NCBI RefSeq assembly: GCF_004798705.1
Contig: NZ_CP039290.1
Location: 3,348,001-3,412,000 of the forward strand
DNA length: 64,000 bases
Direction: 5' to 3'
Origin: Arthrobacter sp. PAMC25564
GTDB lineage: Bacteria > Actinomycetota > Actinomycetes > Actinomycetales > Micrococcaceae
Shown: positions 36,021 to 45,827 of the stretch, piece after piece
Numbering within the stretch: the first letter of the stretch is position 1
Layout of the letters: every line of letters starts with the position of its first letter
The notes under the pieces: generated by a model
What the model saw: the letters and a program-made list of their open reading frames with translations, nothing else
Told to the model about the DNA's origin: nothing
Database searches by the model: none
Position numbers and translations under genes: made by a program

Positions 36021-37730
36021 ATGATCCACCGCTGGAGCATCGCGCGGAGGCTGTTCGTCGCCAACCTGCTGTTTGTGCTGGCCCTGACGGCAATCGTGGG
36101 CACGGCCAGCTTCGTCGACGCCCGCGACCACGCCTACGACGAGGCCGGACGGCGGATGTCCGGCGTCGCCACCGCCGTGGCGGACAACCCCTTGGTGCTG
36201 CAGGCGGCGAGCGCCGCCGACCCTACGGCCCTGCTCCAGCCCTACGCCCTCAAGGTCATGGAGGACTCGAAGGCGGACTTCATCACCATCATGGCGCCGG
36301 ACCGGACGCGGTGGACCCATCCCCGGAACGAGGAACTGGGAAAGCCGTACATCGGGTCCATTGACGCCGCCCTGAACGGTCAGGTCTTCACCGAAATCAC
36401 CGCCGGAACCCTCGGCCCCTCGGTCCGCACCATCGCGCCGGTGAAGGACGCCGGGGGCACGGTGCGGGCCCTCGTCGCGGCCGGCGTGACGGTGCGGACG
36501 GTGGACGTGGCCGTCTCCGGCAGGCTGCCGGCGCTGCTGGCCCTCGGATTGGCCCTGCTGGCGGGCGGCTCGGTGGTGTCCTGGCTGCTGGGGCGGTACC
36601 TGCGCCGGGTGACGCGCGGCTGGGGCCCGGAGCAGCTTGCGCAGCTCTTCGCCTACTACGAATCGGTGCTCCACTCGGTCCGGGAGGGCGTGATCCTGAT
36701 TGATTCCAGGGGCAAGGTGGTGATGTACAACGACCAGGCCGCAGAACTTCTGGGACTCACCCCGCACGTGGCCGCAGGCAGTCCACCAGGCGGCCCAACA
36801 GACGGGCGCCAGGCGGCGCCGTCGCTGGCGGGGCTGCCCCTGGCGGCGAGCCTCAAGGAACTCTTCGAGTCAGGGCGGAGCGCCCAGGACGAGATCCATC
36901 TGACCGGCTCCCGCATCCTGGTGGTCAACCAGGGCCCCGCGGTGGCGCCGCAGCCCCCCGGCGGGCGTCAGCGCGCCGCGGTCTTCGGCACGGTGGCCAC
37001 CCTCCGGGACCGCACGGAAATCGAAGCGCTCGGCAGCGAACTGGAAACCGTGCGCACTCTCTCCGATGCCCTCCGCGCCCAGACGCACGAGCACGCCAAC
37101 CGGCTGCATACGATCGTCTCGCTGATGGAGCTGGGACGCGGTTCCGAGGCCCTGGAATTCGCCACCAAGGACCTCGAGCTCAGCCAGCGCCTGACGGATG
37201 ACGTGGTGGGCTCCATCGAGGAACCGGTACTGGGGGCGCTCATCATGGGCAAGGTGGCCCAGGCCCACGAACGCGGCGTCGAACTGGACCTCAATGCCGC
37301 CGGCTCCACCGCTGTCACCGGCCTCGCCGTCCAGGATCTGGTGGCGATCCTGGGCAACCTGCTGGACAACGCCATCGACGCGGCCGCCGGGGCTCCGGCC
37401 CCCAAGCTCGTGGAGCTGACCGTCGCGAACGTCGGCGGGGCCTTGGAGATCACGGTGGAAGACAGCGGCCCGGGCATCGATCCCGCGGCGGTGGAGGACA
37501 TCTTCCGCCATGGCTTCAGTACCAAGGAGCCGGGACCGTTCGGACGGGGGCTCGGACTGGCCCTCGTCCGCCAGGCGGTCCAGCGCCTCGGCGGCACCCT
37601 GACCATCAGCAGCCCCGCGGGGGCACTCTTCCGTGTCACGCTGCCGACGGAGGCCACCGCGCCGGCCGCTGCCGCGCCAGCTACAACCGCGCCAGCGGCC
37701 ACGGACCGGGCCACGGAGGGACAGCAATGA
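36021..37730 (+). CDS. Sensor histidine kinase, DcuS/CitA (CitB-type) family
   Basis: A 569-residue membrane sensor. TM1 (about 9-28) and TM2 (about 171-192) flank an extracellular Cache/PAS-like domain that should bind a carboxylate, with VMEDSKADFITIMAPDRTRWTH typed as the CitA-like sensor region. A cytoplasmic PAS follows (about 213-330). The H-box is RAQTHEHANRLH and the ATPase domain has NLLDNAIDAA, EDSGPGI and GRGLGLALV. I prefer the ATG at 36021, after GAAAGG, to the GTG two codons upstream. Its stop overlaps the response regulator start. Partner and location suggest dicarboxylate sensing. Confidence 0.92.
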   Translation: MIHRWSIARRLFVANLLFVLALTAIVGTASFVDARDHAYDEAGRRMSGVATAVADNPLVLQAASAADPTALLQPYALKVMEDSKADFITIMAPDRTRWTHPRNEELGKPYIGSIDAALNGQVFTEITAGTLGPSVRTIAPVKDAGGTVRALVAAGVTVRTVDVAVSGRLPALLALGLALLAGGSVVSWLLGRYLRRVTRGWGPEQLAQLFAYYESVLHSVREGVILIDSRGKVVMYNDQAAELLGLTPHVAAGSPPGGPTDGRQAAPSLAGLPLAASLKELFESGRSAQDEIHLTGSRILVVNQGPAVAPQPPGGRQRAAVFGTVATLRDRTEIEALGSELETVRTLSDALRAQTHEHANRLHTIVSLMELGRGSEALEFATKDLELSQRLTDDVVGSIEEPVLGALIMGKVAQAHERGVELDLNAAGSTAVTGLAVQDLVAILGNLLDNAIDAAAGAPAPKLVELTVANVGGALEITVEDSGPGIDPAAVEDIFRHGFSTKEPGPFGRGLGLALVRQAVQRLGGTLTISSPAGALFRVTLPTEATAPAAAAPATTAPAATDRATEGQQ

Positions 37731-38443
37731 GCGACATCCGCGTACTCGTCGTCGAAGACGAGCCCGTCGCCGCCGCGGCCCACGCCGCCTACGTCGGCAG
37801 GCTGGACGGCTTCACCCTGGCCGGCTCCGCCCCCGACGGGCAGTCCGCCCTGCGCCTCATGACGGAGTTCGCGGCTGCCGGCTCACCCGTTGACCTGGTG
37901 CTCCTGGACATGAATCTCCCGGACCTGCACGGGCTGGACATCGCGCGGCGGATGCGGGCCGCCGGCCTCTTCGCGGACATCGTTGCCATCACCGCCGTGC
38001 GCGAGCTCACCATCGTCCGCAGCGCCGTGGCCACCGGGGTGGTCCAGTACCTGATCAAGCCGTTCACCTATGCGACCTTCGCGGACAAACTCTCCAGTTA
38101 CCGGAAATTCAGGGAACAGCTGGCCTCGCCGGCCTCGGGCAGACCCGGCGCCGGAGCCTCCCAGAGCGAGGTGGACCAGGCCTTTGCGAGCCTGCGGGCC
38201 CCTTCGGAGCTGCCGCTGCCCAAAGGGCTGGCCGTGTCCACGCTGGAATCCGTCCGGGACTTCATGAGGCAGCAGTCCGGCGCCGTCTCGGCCAGCGAGG
38301 TGATGGCGGCGCTGGGCATGTCCCGGGTGACCGCCCGGCGCTACCTCGAGTACCTCGCCGACGCCGGCGCCGTCTCGCGCACGGCGCGCTACGGCACCCC
38401 CGGCCGGCCGGAGAACGAATACCGCTGGCTCCGGCCGCCATAG
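37727..38443 (+). CDS. Response regulator, DcuR/CitB family
   Basis: A 238-residue regulator. The receiver domain (about 1-125) has the acidic pair EDE (10-12), phosphoacceptor Asp 61 in LLDMNLPD and Lys 111 in LIKPF. The C-terminal part has a helix-turn-helix (SASEVMAALGMSRVTARRYLEYL) and ends in a GRPENEYRW motif typical of the CitB/DcuR group. It overlaps the kinase gene by ATGA. The likely target is dctA, transcribed away from the same intergenic region. Confidence 0.93.
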   Translation: MSDIRVLVVEDEPVAAAAHAAYVGRLDGFTLAGSAPDGQSALRLMTEFAAAGSPVDLVLLDMNLPDLHGLDIARRMRAAGLFADIVAITAVRELTIVRSAVATGVVQYLIKPFTYATFADKLSSYRKFREQLASPASGRPGAGASQSEVDQAFASLRAPSELPLPKGLAVSTLESVRDFMRQQSGAVSASEVMAALGMSRVTARRYLEYLADAGAVSRTARYGTPGRPENEYRWLRPP

Positions 38444-38458
38444 CGGCACCACTGCCCC

Positions 38459-40372
38459 TTAGCCCGCGTGCTGCTCCCCCGTGGCGGCGGGGCGGAGGGT
38501 CCCGATCAGCGTCTCGATCACGCCGGCGTCTTCGATCGTGGACGGCACCACGTAGTCCTCGCCGTCGGCGATCTGGCGCATGGTCTTGCGCAGGATCTTC
38601 CCGGAACGGGTCTTGGGGAGGGCCTCGACGACGGTGACGTGCTTGAAGTCCGCCACCGCCCCGATGTCCCGGCGGACCAGGGCGATGAGCTCCTTGACCA
38701 GCACGTCCTCGGCCATGTCAACGCCTGACTTGAGCACGACATAGCCGCTCGGGCGCTGGCCTTTCAGGGCATCCGCGAGGCCGATCACGGCGCACTCGGC
38801 AACTGCGGGGTGCTGGCCAATCACCTGTTCCATGGCGCCCGTGGAGAGGCGGTGGCCGGCGACGTTGATGATGTCATCGGTGCGGCCCATCACGAACAGG
38901 TGGCCGTCCTCGTCCCGGTAGCCGGAATCGCCGGTGGCGTAGTAGCCCTCGAACGCCTCGAGGTAGGAGGAGATGTAGCGTTCGTCGTCCCCCCAGAGGG
39001 TGGTGAGCGTTCCCGGCGGAAGCGGCAGCCCGAGGACAATATTGCCCTCGATGCCGGCCTCGACGTCTTCGCCGCTGCCGTCGACAATCTTGAGCCGGAA
39101 GCCCGGCATCGGCACGCTGGGCGAGCCGGCCTTGATCGGCAGCTCGTCGAGTCCCCGGGGGTTGGCGCAGATGGCCCAGCCGGTCTCGGTCTGCCACCAG
39201 TGGTCCACCACCGGGACGCCCAGGACCCGGGAGGCCCAGTGGAAGGTGTCGGTGTCGAGGCGTTCGCCCGCGGCGAAGAGGGTGCGCAGGCTGGAGATGT
39301 CATAGCTCCCCAGCAGCGTGGCCTCGGGGTCGGCCTTCCGGATGGCGCGCAGCGCGGTGGGCGCGGTGAAGAGCACGTTGACCTTATGGTCCTGGATGAC
39401 CCGCCAGAACGCGCCGGCGTCAGGGGTTCCCACGGGCTTGCCTTCGTACAGGACGGTCGTCGCGCCGGCCAGCAGCGGACCGTACACGATGTAGGAGTGG
39501 CCCACCACCCAGCCGACGTCGGAAGCGGTCCACATCACGTCGCCGGGGCCGACGTCGTAAATGTTTTCCATGGTCCAGGACAGGGCCACGGCATGGCCGC
39601 CGTTGTCCCGGACGACGCCCTTGGGGGAACCCGTGGTCCCCGAGGTGTAGAGGATGTAGAGCGGATCAGTGGCTTTGACGTCGACCGGCGCGGCAGGCGC
39701 GGCGGTTGCCATCTCGGTGTCCCAGTCCAGCCAGCCTGCGTGGTCGGCCACGGATGAGGCGAACCCGTCCCGCGCCTTGACCAGGACCGGGGTGTCCGGC
39801 GCACCGGCCAGGCCAAGGGCTTCCTCGACGGCGGGGAGGTACTCGATCCTGCGCGACGGTTCGATGCCGCCGGAGGCCGTGACCACCGCGGCAGGCGCGG
39901 CGTCCCGGATGCGGGCGGCGAGCTCCTTGGGGGCGAAGCCGCCGAAGACGACGGAGTGCACTGCGCCGAGCCTGGCCGTGGCAAGCATCGCGATGGCTGC
40001 CTCGGGGACCATCGGCATGTAGATCACGACGCGGTCGCCTTTGCCCACGCCGTGGCTGCGCAGGACCCCGGCAAACCGGGCCACGAGGTCCGTCAGCTCC
40101 GCATAGCTGTAGCGCCGCTGCGTGCCGAGCATGGCCGAGTCGCAGATCAGGGCGTCCTGCGCGCCGCGGCCTTCCTCCACATGCCGGTCCAGCGCGTTGT
40201 AGCAAGTATTCAGGACGCCGTCCGGGAACCAGCCGTACAGCGGGGCTTTGCTGGAATCGAGGGCCTGCCGGGGCGGCGTTGACCACGAGACCTTGTCCGC
40301 GGCAGCCAGCCAGAACTCTGCGGGCTGTTCCAGGCTGCGATCGTAACTGTCCTGATAGCTCTTGGTAACCAT
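38459..40372 (-). CDS. prpE: Propionate-CoA ligase (acetyl/propionyl-CoA synthetase)
   Basis: A 637-residue AMP-forming ligase that activates propionate to propionyl-CoA, feeding the methylcitrate cycle encoded across the divergent promoter. The P-loop YTSGTTGSPKG is near residue 232, WWQTETGWA near 395, and the C-terminal GKILRKTM carries the acylatable Lys. The open frame continues 279 codons further, antisense to the gntR gene; I start at the ATG at 40372, where the conserved protein begins. It also resembles acetoacetyl/acetyl-CoA synthetases, but the location argues for propionate. Confidence 0.92.
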   Translation of the reverse strand: MVTKSYQDSYDRSLEQPAEFWLAAADKVSWSTPPRQALDSSKAPLYGWFPDGVLNTCYNALDRHVEEGRGAQDALICDSAMLGTQRRYSYAELTDLVARFAGVLRSHGVGKGDRVVIYMPMVPEAAIAMLATARLGAVHSVVFGGFAPKELAARIRDAAPAAVVTASGGIEPSRRIEYLPAVEEALGLAGAPDTPVLVKARDGFASSVADHAGWLDWDTEMATAAPAAPVDVKATDPLYILYTSGTTGSPKGVVRDNGGHAVALSWTMENIYDVGPGDVMWTASDVGWVVGHSYIVYGPLLAGATTVLYEGKPVGTPDAGAFWRVIQDHKVNVLFTAPTALRAIRKADPEATLLGSYDISSLRTLFAAGERLDTDTFHWASRVLGVPVVDHWWQTETGWAICANPRGLDELPIKAGSPSVPMPGFRLKIVDGSGEDVEAGIEGNIVLGLPLPPGTLTTLWGDDERYISSYLEAFEGYYATGDSGYRDEDGHLFVMGRTDDIINVAGHRLSTGAMEQVIGQHPAVAECAVIGLADALKGQRPSGYVVLKSGVDMAEDVLVKELIALVRRDIGAVADFKHVTVVEALPKTRSGKILRKTMRQIADGEDYVVPSTIEDAGVIETLIGTLRPAATGEQHAG

Positions 40373-40446
40373 GAAAATGAATCCCGTCCACGACGATGTG
40401 ATGTGGCTCATGGTAGTCCCGCGGCGGACGAGGACACAAGGGGCTG

Positions 40447-40475
40447 TGTATACATTACGGGCTGGCTCACTGGAA
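40447..40475 (-). promoter_or_regulatory. prpE promoter with TGTATACA operator on its -10
   Basis: The 8-bp palindrome TGTATACA (40447-40454) contains, on minus, TATACA as a -10 hexamer. TTCCAG (40470-40475) lies 17 bp upstream as a -35. A regulator bound here would block prpE transcription. The partner site 63 bp away is identical in its core. Confidence 0.6.
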
Positions 40476-40486
40476 TTTTTGCGGAA

Positions 40487-40517
40487 TTGCTGGGAATTTC
40501 CGCCGTACTTGTATACA
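40487..40517 (+). promoter_or_regulatory. gntR-prpDBC promoter with TGTATACA operator on its -10
   Basis: A second TGTATACA (40510-40517) overlaps a plus-strand -10 (GTATAC, or TATACA one base on). A possible -35, TTGCTG (40487-40492), lies 18-19 bp upstream. FCD-type GntR proteins bind short palindromes like this, and the gntR gene starts 33 bases downstream. Confidence 0.6.
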
Positions 40518-40549
40518 CTCGTTGATGTCAGCCAATGAAGGAGGCAGGA

Positions 40550-41191
40550 ATGCGCGCCAGCGACAAGGCCTATGCGGCCCTCCGCGACGACATCATCGAA
40601 TGGCGCCTGCTTCCGGGGACGGTGCTCGCCGAAGTGGAGCAGTCCGAGCGGCTGGGCATTTCGCGCACACCGCTGCGGGAGGCCCTGAGCCGGCTTACCG
40701 CGGAAGGTCTGACGACGACGGCCGGCGTCCGCGGCGTCGTCGTCACCGACATCTCGCTGGAGGACATCGACGAACTCTTCGAACTCCGCGACACCCTCGA
40801 AGGCAAGGCCGCAGCGCTGGCCGCCGAACGCGGCGACCCGGCGACGTTCGAGCAGCTCCGGAACGAGCTGCTCAGGGCCCCGGAACTGATCGGCGGCGAG
40901 GACCCCGCCCGGCACGACTACTACGGACTGGTCGGCCGGCTCGACGCGGCCATCGACGCCGCTATCTCCAACTCCTACCTCGCCCAGGCGATGCGCAGCC
41001 TGCGCGTGCACCTGGTCCGCGTCCGCCGCCTCGCGGCCGACGACACCGCCCGGCTGACCGCCGCCGCCGCCGAGCACGCCGCCATTGCCGAAGCGATCGC
41101 CGCCGGCAACCCCCGGCTGGCCGAGGCCGCCACCACGCTCCATCTGCACCGAAGTCTTTCCCACGTCAAAGCCACGCATACACCTCACTAA
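40550..41191 (+). CDS. GntR-family regulator, FCD subfamily, of the propionate operon
   Basis: A 213-residue regulator. The N-terminal winged helix (about 5-72) contains [20 protein letters not shown]. The all-helical FCD domain (about 78-205) shows metal/ligand-type residues in the [20 protein letters not shown] region and His residues in the later helices. I chose the ATG at 40550 because AAGGAGG lies directly before it; the ATG at 40535 would include that site in the coding sequence. It is the first gene of the prpDBC operon and probably senses a cycle intermediate. The usual PrpR (sigma-54 or ScfR type) is absent. Confidence 0.9.
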   Translation: MRASDKAYAALRDDIIEWRLLPGTVLAEVEQSERLGISRTPLREALSRLTAEGLTTTAGVRGVVVTDISLEDIDELFELRDTLEGKAAALAAERGDPATFEQLRNELLRAPELIGGEDPARHDYYGLVGRLDAAIDAAISNSYLAQAMRSLRVHLVRVRRLAADDTARLTAAAAEHAAIAEAIAAGNPRLAEAATTLHLHRSLSHVKATHTPH

Positions 41192-41201
41192 AAGGAGCAC
41201 C

Positions 41202-42722
41202 ATGGTCAAGGAACACCACGTCCGCGTTTACAAGAGCGAGGAAAACCTGCCCCGCGAGGACCAGCTCGCGTTCAAGATCGCAAAGGTCGCCGCGGATCCC
41301 GTGGGCGTCACCGACGAGGTCACCGACATGGTGATCAACCGGGTCATCGACAACGCCTCGGTAGCCATCGCCTCGCTGAACCGCGCCCCGATCATCGCAG
41401 CCCGCGCCCAGGCACTGACGCACGGACCCACCACCGGCGGCAAGGGCTCGAAGGTCTTCGGCATTGAAGAACGCGTCGCCCCGGAATGGGCGGCCTGGGC
41501 CAACGGCGTCGCCGTCCGCGAACTCGACTACCACGACACATTCCTGGCCGCGGAGTACTCTCACCCGGGTGACAACATCCCGCCGATCCTCGCCGTGGCC
41601 CAGCACGTGGGCTCCAGCGGCAAGGACCTCATCCGCGGCATCGCCACCGGCTACGAGATCCAGGTCAACCTGGTCAAGGCCATCTGCCTGCACAAGCACA
41701 AGATCGACCATGTCGCGCACCTCGGCCCTTCCGCCGCCGCCGGCATCGGAACCCTGCTGGGGCTCGACGTTGAAACGATCTTCCAGTCCATCGGCCAGGC
41801 GCTGCACACCACCACCGCCACCCGCCAGTCCCGCAAGGGCGAGATCTCCACCTGGAAGGCCCACGCCCCGGCATTCGCCGGCAAGATGGCCGTCGAATCG
41901 GCGGACCGTGCCATGCGCGGCCAGACCTCCCCGGTGCCGATCTACGAGGGCGAAGACGGTGTGATCGCGTGGATGCTGGACGGCCCCGACGCCTCCTACA
42001 CGGTGCCGCTGCCGGAAGCCGGCGAGGCCAAGCGCGCCATCATGGACACCTACACCAAGGAACACTCCGCCGAGTACCAGGCCCAGGCATGGATCGACCT
42101 CGCCCGCAAACTCCATGGCGAACACCCCGAGCTCAAGGACCCCGCCAACGTCGAGTCGGTGCTGATCAAGACCAGCCACCACACGCACTATGTGATCGGC
42201 TCCGGCGCCAACGATCCGCAGAAGTACAGCCCCACGGCCAGCCGCGAAACGCTGGACCACTCCATCCCGTACATCTTCACCGTCGCCCTGCAGGACGGCA
42301 CCTGGCACCACGTCGATTCCTACGCCCCCGAGCGCGCCGGCCGGCCCGACACCGTGGAACTCTGGCATAAGGTCACCACCGTCGAGGACCCGGAATGGAC
42401 CCGGCGCTACCACTCCCTCGACATCGCCGAGAAGGCCTTCGGCGGCACCGTCGTGATCACGCTCACGGACGGCAACGTCATCACCGAGTCGATCGCCGTC
42501 GCCGATGCGCACCCGCTGGGCGCCCGGCCGTTCGCCCGTGACCAGTACGTGCACAAGTTCCGCACCCTCGCCGCCGGACTCGTGGCGGACGAGGAAATCG
42601 AGCGCTTCCTGGCCGCCGCGGCACGGCTCCCCGAGCTGGCTGCCGGCGAACTGGACCAGCTGAACATCCAGGCCGCCGACGGCGTGATCGACCTCGCGGC
42701 CGCACCGAAGGGACTGTTCTGA
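41202..42722 (+). CDS. prpD: 2-methylcitrate dehydratase PrpD (MmgE/PrpD family)
   Basis: A 506-residue dehydratase that converts 2-methylcitrate to 2-methylaconitate in propionate breakdown. It has the family's helical first domain and later segments such as RELDYHDTF near residue 110, [17 protein letters not shown] near 325, and [10 protein letters not shown] near 350. AAAGGAGCACC precedes the ATG, ten bases after the gntR stop. The prpB start overlaps its stop. The complete cycle set prpD, prpB, prpC is present in order. Confidence 0.95.
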   Translation: MVKEHHVRVYKSEENLPREDQLAFKIAKVAADPVGVTDEVTDMVINRVIDNASVAIASLNRAPIIAARAQALTHGPTTGGKGSKVFGIEERVAPEWAAWANGVAVRELDYHDTFLAAEYSHPGDNIPPILAVAQHVGSSGKDLIRGIATGYEIQVNLVKAICLHKHKIDHVAHLGPSAAAGIGTLLGLDVETIFQSIGQALHTTTATRQSRKGEISTWKAHAPAFAGKMAVESADRAMRGQTSPVPIYEGEDGVIAWMLDGPDASYTVPLPEAGEAKRAIMDTYTKEHSAEYQAQAWIDLARKLHGEHPELKDPANVESVLIKTSHHTHYVIGSGANDPQKYSPTASRETLDHSIPYIFTVALQDGTWHHVDSYAPERAGRPDTVELWHKVTTVEDPEWTRRYHSLDIAEKAFGGTVVITLTDGNVITESIAVADAHPLGARPFARDQYVHKFRTLAAGLVADEEIERFLAAAARLPELAAGELDQLNIQAADGVIDLAAAPKGLF

Positions 42723-43624
42723 TGCTGTATTCCAAAACCACGCCGGAGCAGAAGCGGATCCGCTTCCGCGAACTCCTCGCCTCCGGCACAATCCAGCAGT
42801 TCCCCGGTGCCTTCAACCCGCTCTCGGCCCGGCTGATCGAGGAGAAGGGCTTCGCCGGTGTCTATATTTCCGGCGCCGTCCTTGCCAATGACCTCGGCCT
42901 GCCGGACATCGGACTGACCACGCTCACCGAGGTCGCCACCCGCGCCGGGCAGATCGCCCGGATGACGGACCTGCCCTGCATCGTCGACGCCGACACCGGC
43001 TTCGGCGAGCCGATGAACGTGGCCCGCTCGGTCCAGGAACTCGAGAACGCAGGCCTCGCCGGCCTGCACATCGAGGACCAGTTCAACCCGAAGCGTTGCG
43101 GCCACCTGGACGGCAAGAACGTCGTGGACCTCGACACCGCCACCAAGCGCATCCGCGCGGCGGCCGACGCCCGGCGGGACCCCAACTTCCTGATCATGGC
43201 GCGGACCGACATCCGGGCCACCGACGGGCTCAAGGCCACCCAGGACCGCGCCCGGGCACTCGTGGACGCCGGCGCCGACGCCATTTTCCCCGAGGCCATG
43301 AAGGACCTGTCCGAATTCCAGGCCATCCGCGACGCCGTCGACGTGCCGATCCTGGCGAACATGACCGAATTCGGCCAGAGCGCCCTGTTCACGGTGGACG
43401 AGCTGGCCGGCGTCGGGGTCAACATGATCATCTATCCGGTGACCCTGCTCCGTAGTGCCATGGGCGCCGCGGAGCGTACGCTGGAAGCGATTATGGCCGA
43501 CGGGACCCAGGAGGCACAGGTAGGAAACATGCTCACCCGCGCGCGGTTGTACGACCTCGTCGACTACGAGGCCTACAACCGCTTTGACACCGGGGTCTTC
43601 AATTTCCAGGTCCCCGGCCAGTGA
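42722..43624 (+). CDS. prpB: 2-methylisocitrate lyase
   Basis: PrpB (300 residues) cleaves 2-methylisocitrate into pyruvate and succinate. It is a TIM barrel of the isocitrate lyase/PEP mutase family. DADTGFGEP (metal-binding Asp) is near residue 85 and the catalytic Cys is in PKRCGHLDGK near 122, the lyase form of the signature. Its ATG overlaps the prpD stop (TGATG), so the two are translationally coupled. Confidence 0.96.
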   Translation: MLYSKTTPEQKRIRFRELLASGTIQQFPGAFNPLSARLIEEKGFAGVYISGAVLANDLGLPDIGLTTLTEVATRAGQIARMTDLPCIVDADTGFGEPMNVARSVQELENAGLAGLHIEDQFNPKRCGHLDGKNVVDLDTATKRIRAAADARRDPNFLIMARTDIRATDGLKATQDRARALVDAGADAIFPEAMKDLSEFQAIRDAVDVPILANMTEFGQSALFTVDELAGVGVNMIIYPVTLLRSAMGAAERTLEAIMADGTQEAQVGNMLTRARLYDLVDYEAYNRFDTGVFNFQVPGQ

Positions 43625-43686
43625 CCCCCACAATCGATTTCCGGCCCGCGCCGGCATACAGGCGACAGGAACAAAGGAGTTTGAGC

Positions 43687-44826
43687 ATGGCTGAAGAAGA
43701 CATCAAAAAGGGCCTCGCCGGCGTCGTGGTGGACTACACCGCCGTCTCCAAGGTCAACCCGGACACCAATTCGCTGCTCTACCGCGGCTACCCGGTCCAG
43801 GAACTGGCCGCCAAGTGCAGCTTCGAGGAAGTCGCCTACCTGCTGTGGAACGGCGAGCTGCCCACCCCGGAACAGCTCGCGGAATTCACCGCGAAGGAAC
43901 GGGCCGGCCGCGCGCTGGACCCGGTCGTCAAGCAGGTAATCGACGCCCTGCCGCTCACCTCGCACCCGATGGACGTCTGCCGCACGGCGGCATCCGTCAT
44001 GGGGGCACGGCACCCGCTCGCCGAGGATTCCTCCCGCGAAGCCAACATGGCCAAGGCCATCGATCTCTTCGCGGCCATGCCCGCCGTGGTGGCCTACGAC
44101 CAGCGGCGCCGGCACGGCCAGGACGTCGTGGAGCCCCGCGACGACCTGGGCTACGACGCCAACTTCCTCTGGATGACGTTCGGCGAGGAGGCCGCGCCCG
44201 ACGTGGTTGACGCCTTCAACGTCTCGATGATCCTGTACGCCGAGCACTCCTTCAACGCCTCGACCTTCACGGCCCGCGTCATCACCTCCACGCTTTCGGA
44301 CCTGCACTCGGCCGTGACCGGTGCCATCGGCGCACTTAAGGGCCCCCTGCACGGCGGCGCGAACGAGGCCGTCATGCACACCTTCGACGAGATCGGCATC
44401 CGTCCGGAGGAATCGCTGGAGGAGGCACACACCCGGGCCAAGGCCTGGATGGAGGACGCCCTGGCCCACAAGAAGAAGGTCATGGGCTTCGGCCACCGCG
44501 TCTACAAGCACGGCGACTCCCGGGTGCCCACCATGAAAGCGGCACTGGACAAGATGATTGCGCACTACGGCCGGCCCGAACTGCTGGGGCTGTACAACGG
44601 GCTGGAGACCGCGATGGACGAGGCCAAGGCGATCAAGCCCAACCTCGACTACCCGACCGGCCCGACGTACCACCTCATGGGCTTCGACACCGCGACGTTC
44701 ACTCCCCTGTTCGTGGCCAGCCGCATCACCGGCTGGACCGCGCACATCATGGAGCAGTTGGACTCGAACTCGCTGATCCGCCCGCTGAGCGCCTACAACG
44801 GCGTCGAGGAACGGCACCTGGCGTAA
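43687..44826 (+). CDS. prpC: 2-methylcitrate synthase (citrate synthase family)
   Basis: PrpC (379 residues) condenses propionyl-CoA with oxaloacetate to 2-methylcitrate. The catalytic residues sit in LHGGANEAVM (His), GFGHRVYKHGDSR (the family signature with a catalytic His) and DYPTGPTYH (Asp). The short, dimer-type length and its place last in prpDBC favour methylcitrate over citrate synthase, though such enzymes accept both acyl-CoAs. I start at the ATG at 43687, seven bases after GGAG; the frame is open earlier but not family-like. A strong terminator follows. Confidence 0.94.
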   Translation: MAEEDIKKGLAGVVVDYTAVSKVNPDTNSLLYRGYPVQELAAKCSFEEVAYLLWNGELPTPEQLAEFTAKERAGRALDPVVKQVIDALPLTSHPMDVCRTAASVMGARHPLAEDSSREANMAKAIDLFAAMPAVVAYDQRRRHGQDVVEPRDDLGYDANFLWMTFGEEAAPDVVDAFNVSMILYAEHSFNASTFTARVITSTLSDLHSAVTGAIGALKGPLHGGANEAVMHTFDEIGIRPEESLEEAHTRAKAWMEDALAHKKKVMGFGHRVYKHGDSRVPTMKAALDKMIAHYGRPELLGLYNGLETAMDEAKAIKPNLDYPTGPTYHLMGFDTATFTPLFVASRITGWTAHIMEQLDSNSLIRPLSAYNGVEERHLA

Positions 44827-44842
44827 TTTTCCACCGACGACG

Positions 44843-44885
44843 GCGGGCCGGCCACCTTGGGAAAGGTGACCGGCCCGCGTTTTTC
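44843..44885 (+). terminator. Terminator of the prp operon
   Basis: A 16-bp stem with one mismatch (44843-44858 with 44863-44878) followed by TTTTT on plus, 17 bases after the prpC stop. Confidence 0.95.
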
Positions 44886-44911
44886 TGTTTCTGTCCGCTT
44901 CTTTTCTGCTG

Positions 44912-45751
44912 CTAGCCGGCGTCGATCTTCAGCGATGTGATCATTCGCTTCGCGTTGAGGTATTCGGAGCTCTGCATGTAGGCCCGGGCCTCTTCCAGGG
45001 AGGGGAACGACTTGGCACCCTTCCGGTTTCCGTTCTGTTCGGAACCGCCGACGTTGACCTGGAAGGCGTCGGCAAAAGAGTACAGCGGCGATTCGGCCGG
45101 GCCGCTGACCACGTTGTAGAACATGCAGGACTTTCCATCTTTCCCAGCCACACTGCTCGTAATTCCATAGGAGGCAGTGACGCGCCCCGCTTCCTGGAGT
45201 GCCCGGAAAGCAAACCGCGGCGTGATGGTGTCGGCTGCGTACGTGTTGTACGGCAGCGCAAGCTCCACCGAATCAAGGACGGTGTAGGGAACGGGTCCCT
45301 GGCAGGCACCGCCAATTCCCCCGGAGGGACCGTAGTGCAGGGACGCCACCACCATGCCCTGGGCGTCCGTGACATCGACGTCCACGGCCGATGACCCGGA
45401 CGCGCCTGGCGGCGCCGTGACGGTCCACTGGGCCGGGTAATCGAAGCTGACTTTTCCGCCTGCGCTGCTGAACGTCCGCCATTGTTGGGCCTGGGGTACG
45501 GGAGCAGCAGAAGTCGGGGCAACCGGGGAGGCTGGCGTTGCCGACAGCACCGCGTCCGGCGTCATCGCCGTCGCCGACGACGACGCTGTAACGCCGGCCG
45601 TTGCGTTCGCCGCCGAAACCGTGCCCGCCGGCGCGCATGCGGTGATCCCGAGTAGCACCGCTGCGGCGACGGCTCCTGCTGTGACCATCACCTGCACAGC
45701 GCCGCCTGTCCGCCGAGTATGTTCTGCTGGAGCTGCTCTGGTCCCCGCCAT
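44912..45751 (-). CDS. Predicted secreted lipoprotein, unknown function
   Basis: A 279-residue protein with a basic N-terminus, a hydrophobic core and a lipobox ending ITAC (Cys 39). A Ser/Thr/Ala/Pro linker (about 40-90) leads to a beta-rich domain of about 185 residues starting SFDYPAQWTV, a phrase often seen in small secreted lipoproteins of the PsbP/LpqN type. I do not recognise a specific family. The ATG at 45751 follows GGGGGAAC; a TTG four codons upstream is also in frame. It is convergent with the prp operon. Confidence 0.8.
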   Translation of the reverse strand: MAGTRAAPAEHTRRTGGAVQVMVTAGAVAAAVLLGITACAPAGTVSAANATAGVTASSSATAMTPDAVLSATPASPVAPTSAAPVPQAQQWRTFSSAGGKVSFDYPAQWTVTAPPGASGSSAVDVDVTDAQGMVVASLHYGPSGGIGGACQGPVPYTVLDSVELALPYNTYAADTITPRFAFRALQEAGRVTASYGITSSVAGKDGKSCMFYNVVSGPAESPLYSFADAFQVNVGGSEQNGNRKGAKSFPSLEEARAYMQSSEYLNAKRMITSLKIDAG

Positions 45752-45827
45752 GTGTTCCCCCAATATCAGTGACGGTCACAGGACCGCAACGGCAGGCGCA
45801 CCGTCGATTCCAGGCCGTAGACAGAGG

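Noticed and set aside
40373-41209. 279-codon N-terminal extension of the prpE frame
   Set aside because: It lies antisense to gntR and its promoter, and shows no family similarity; the conserved ligase begins at 40372.
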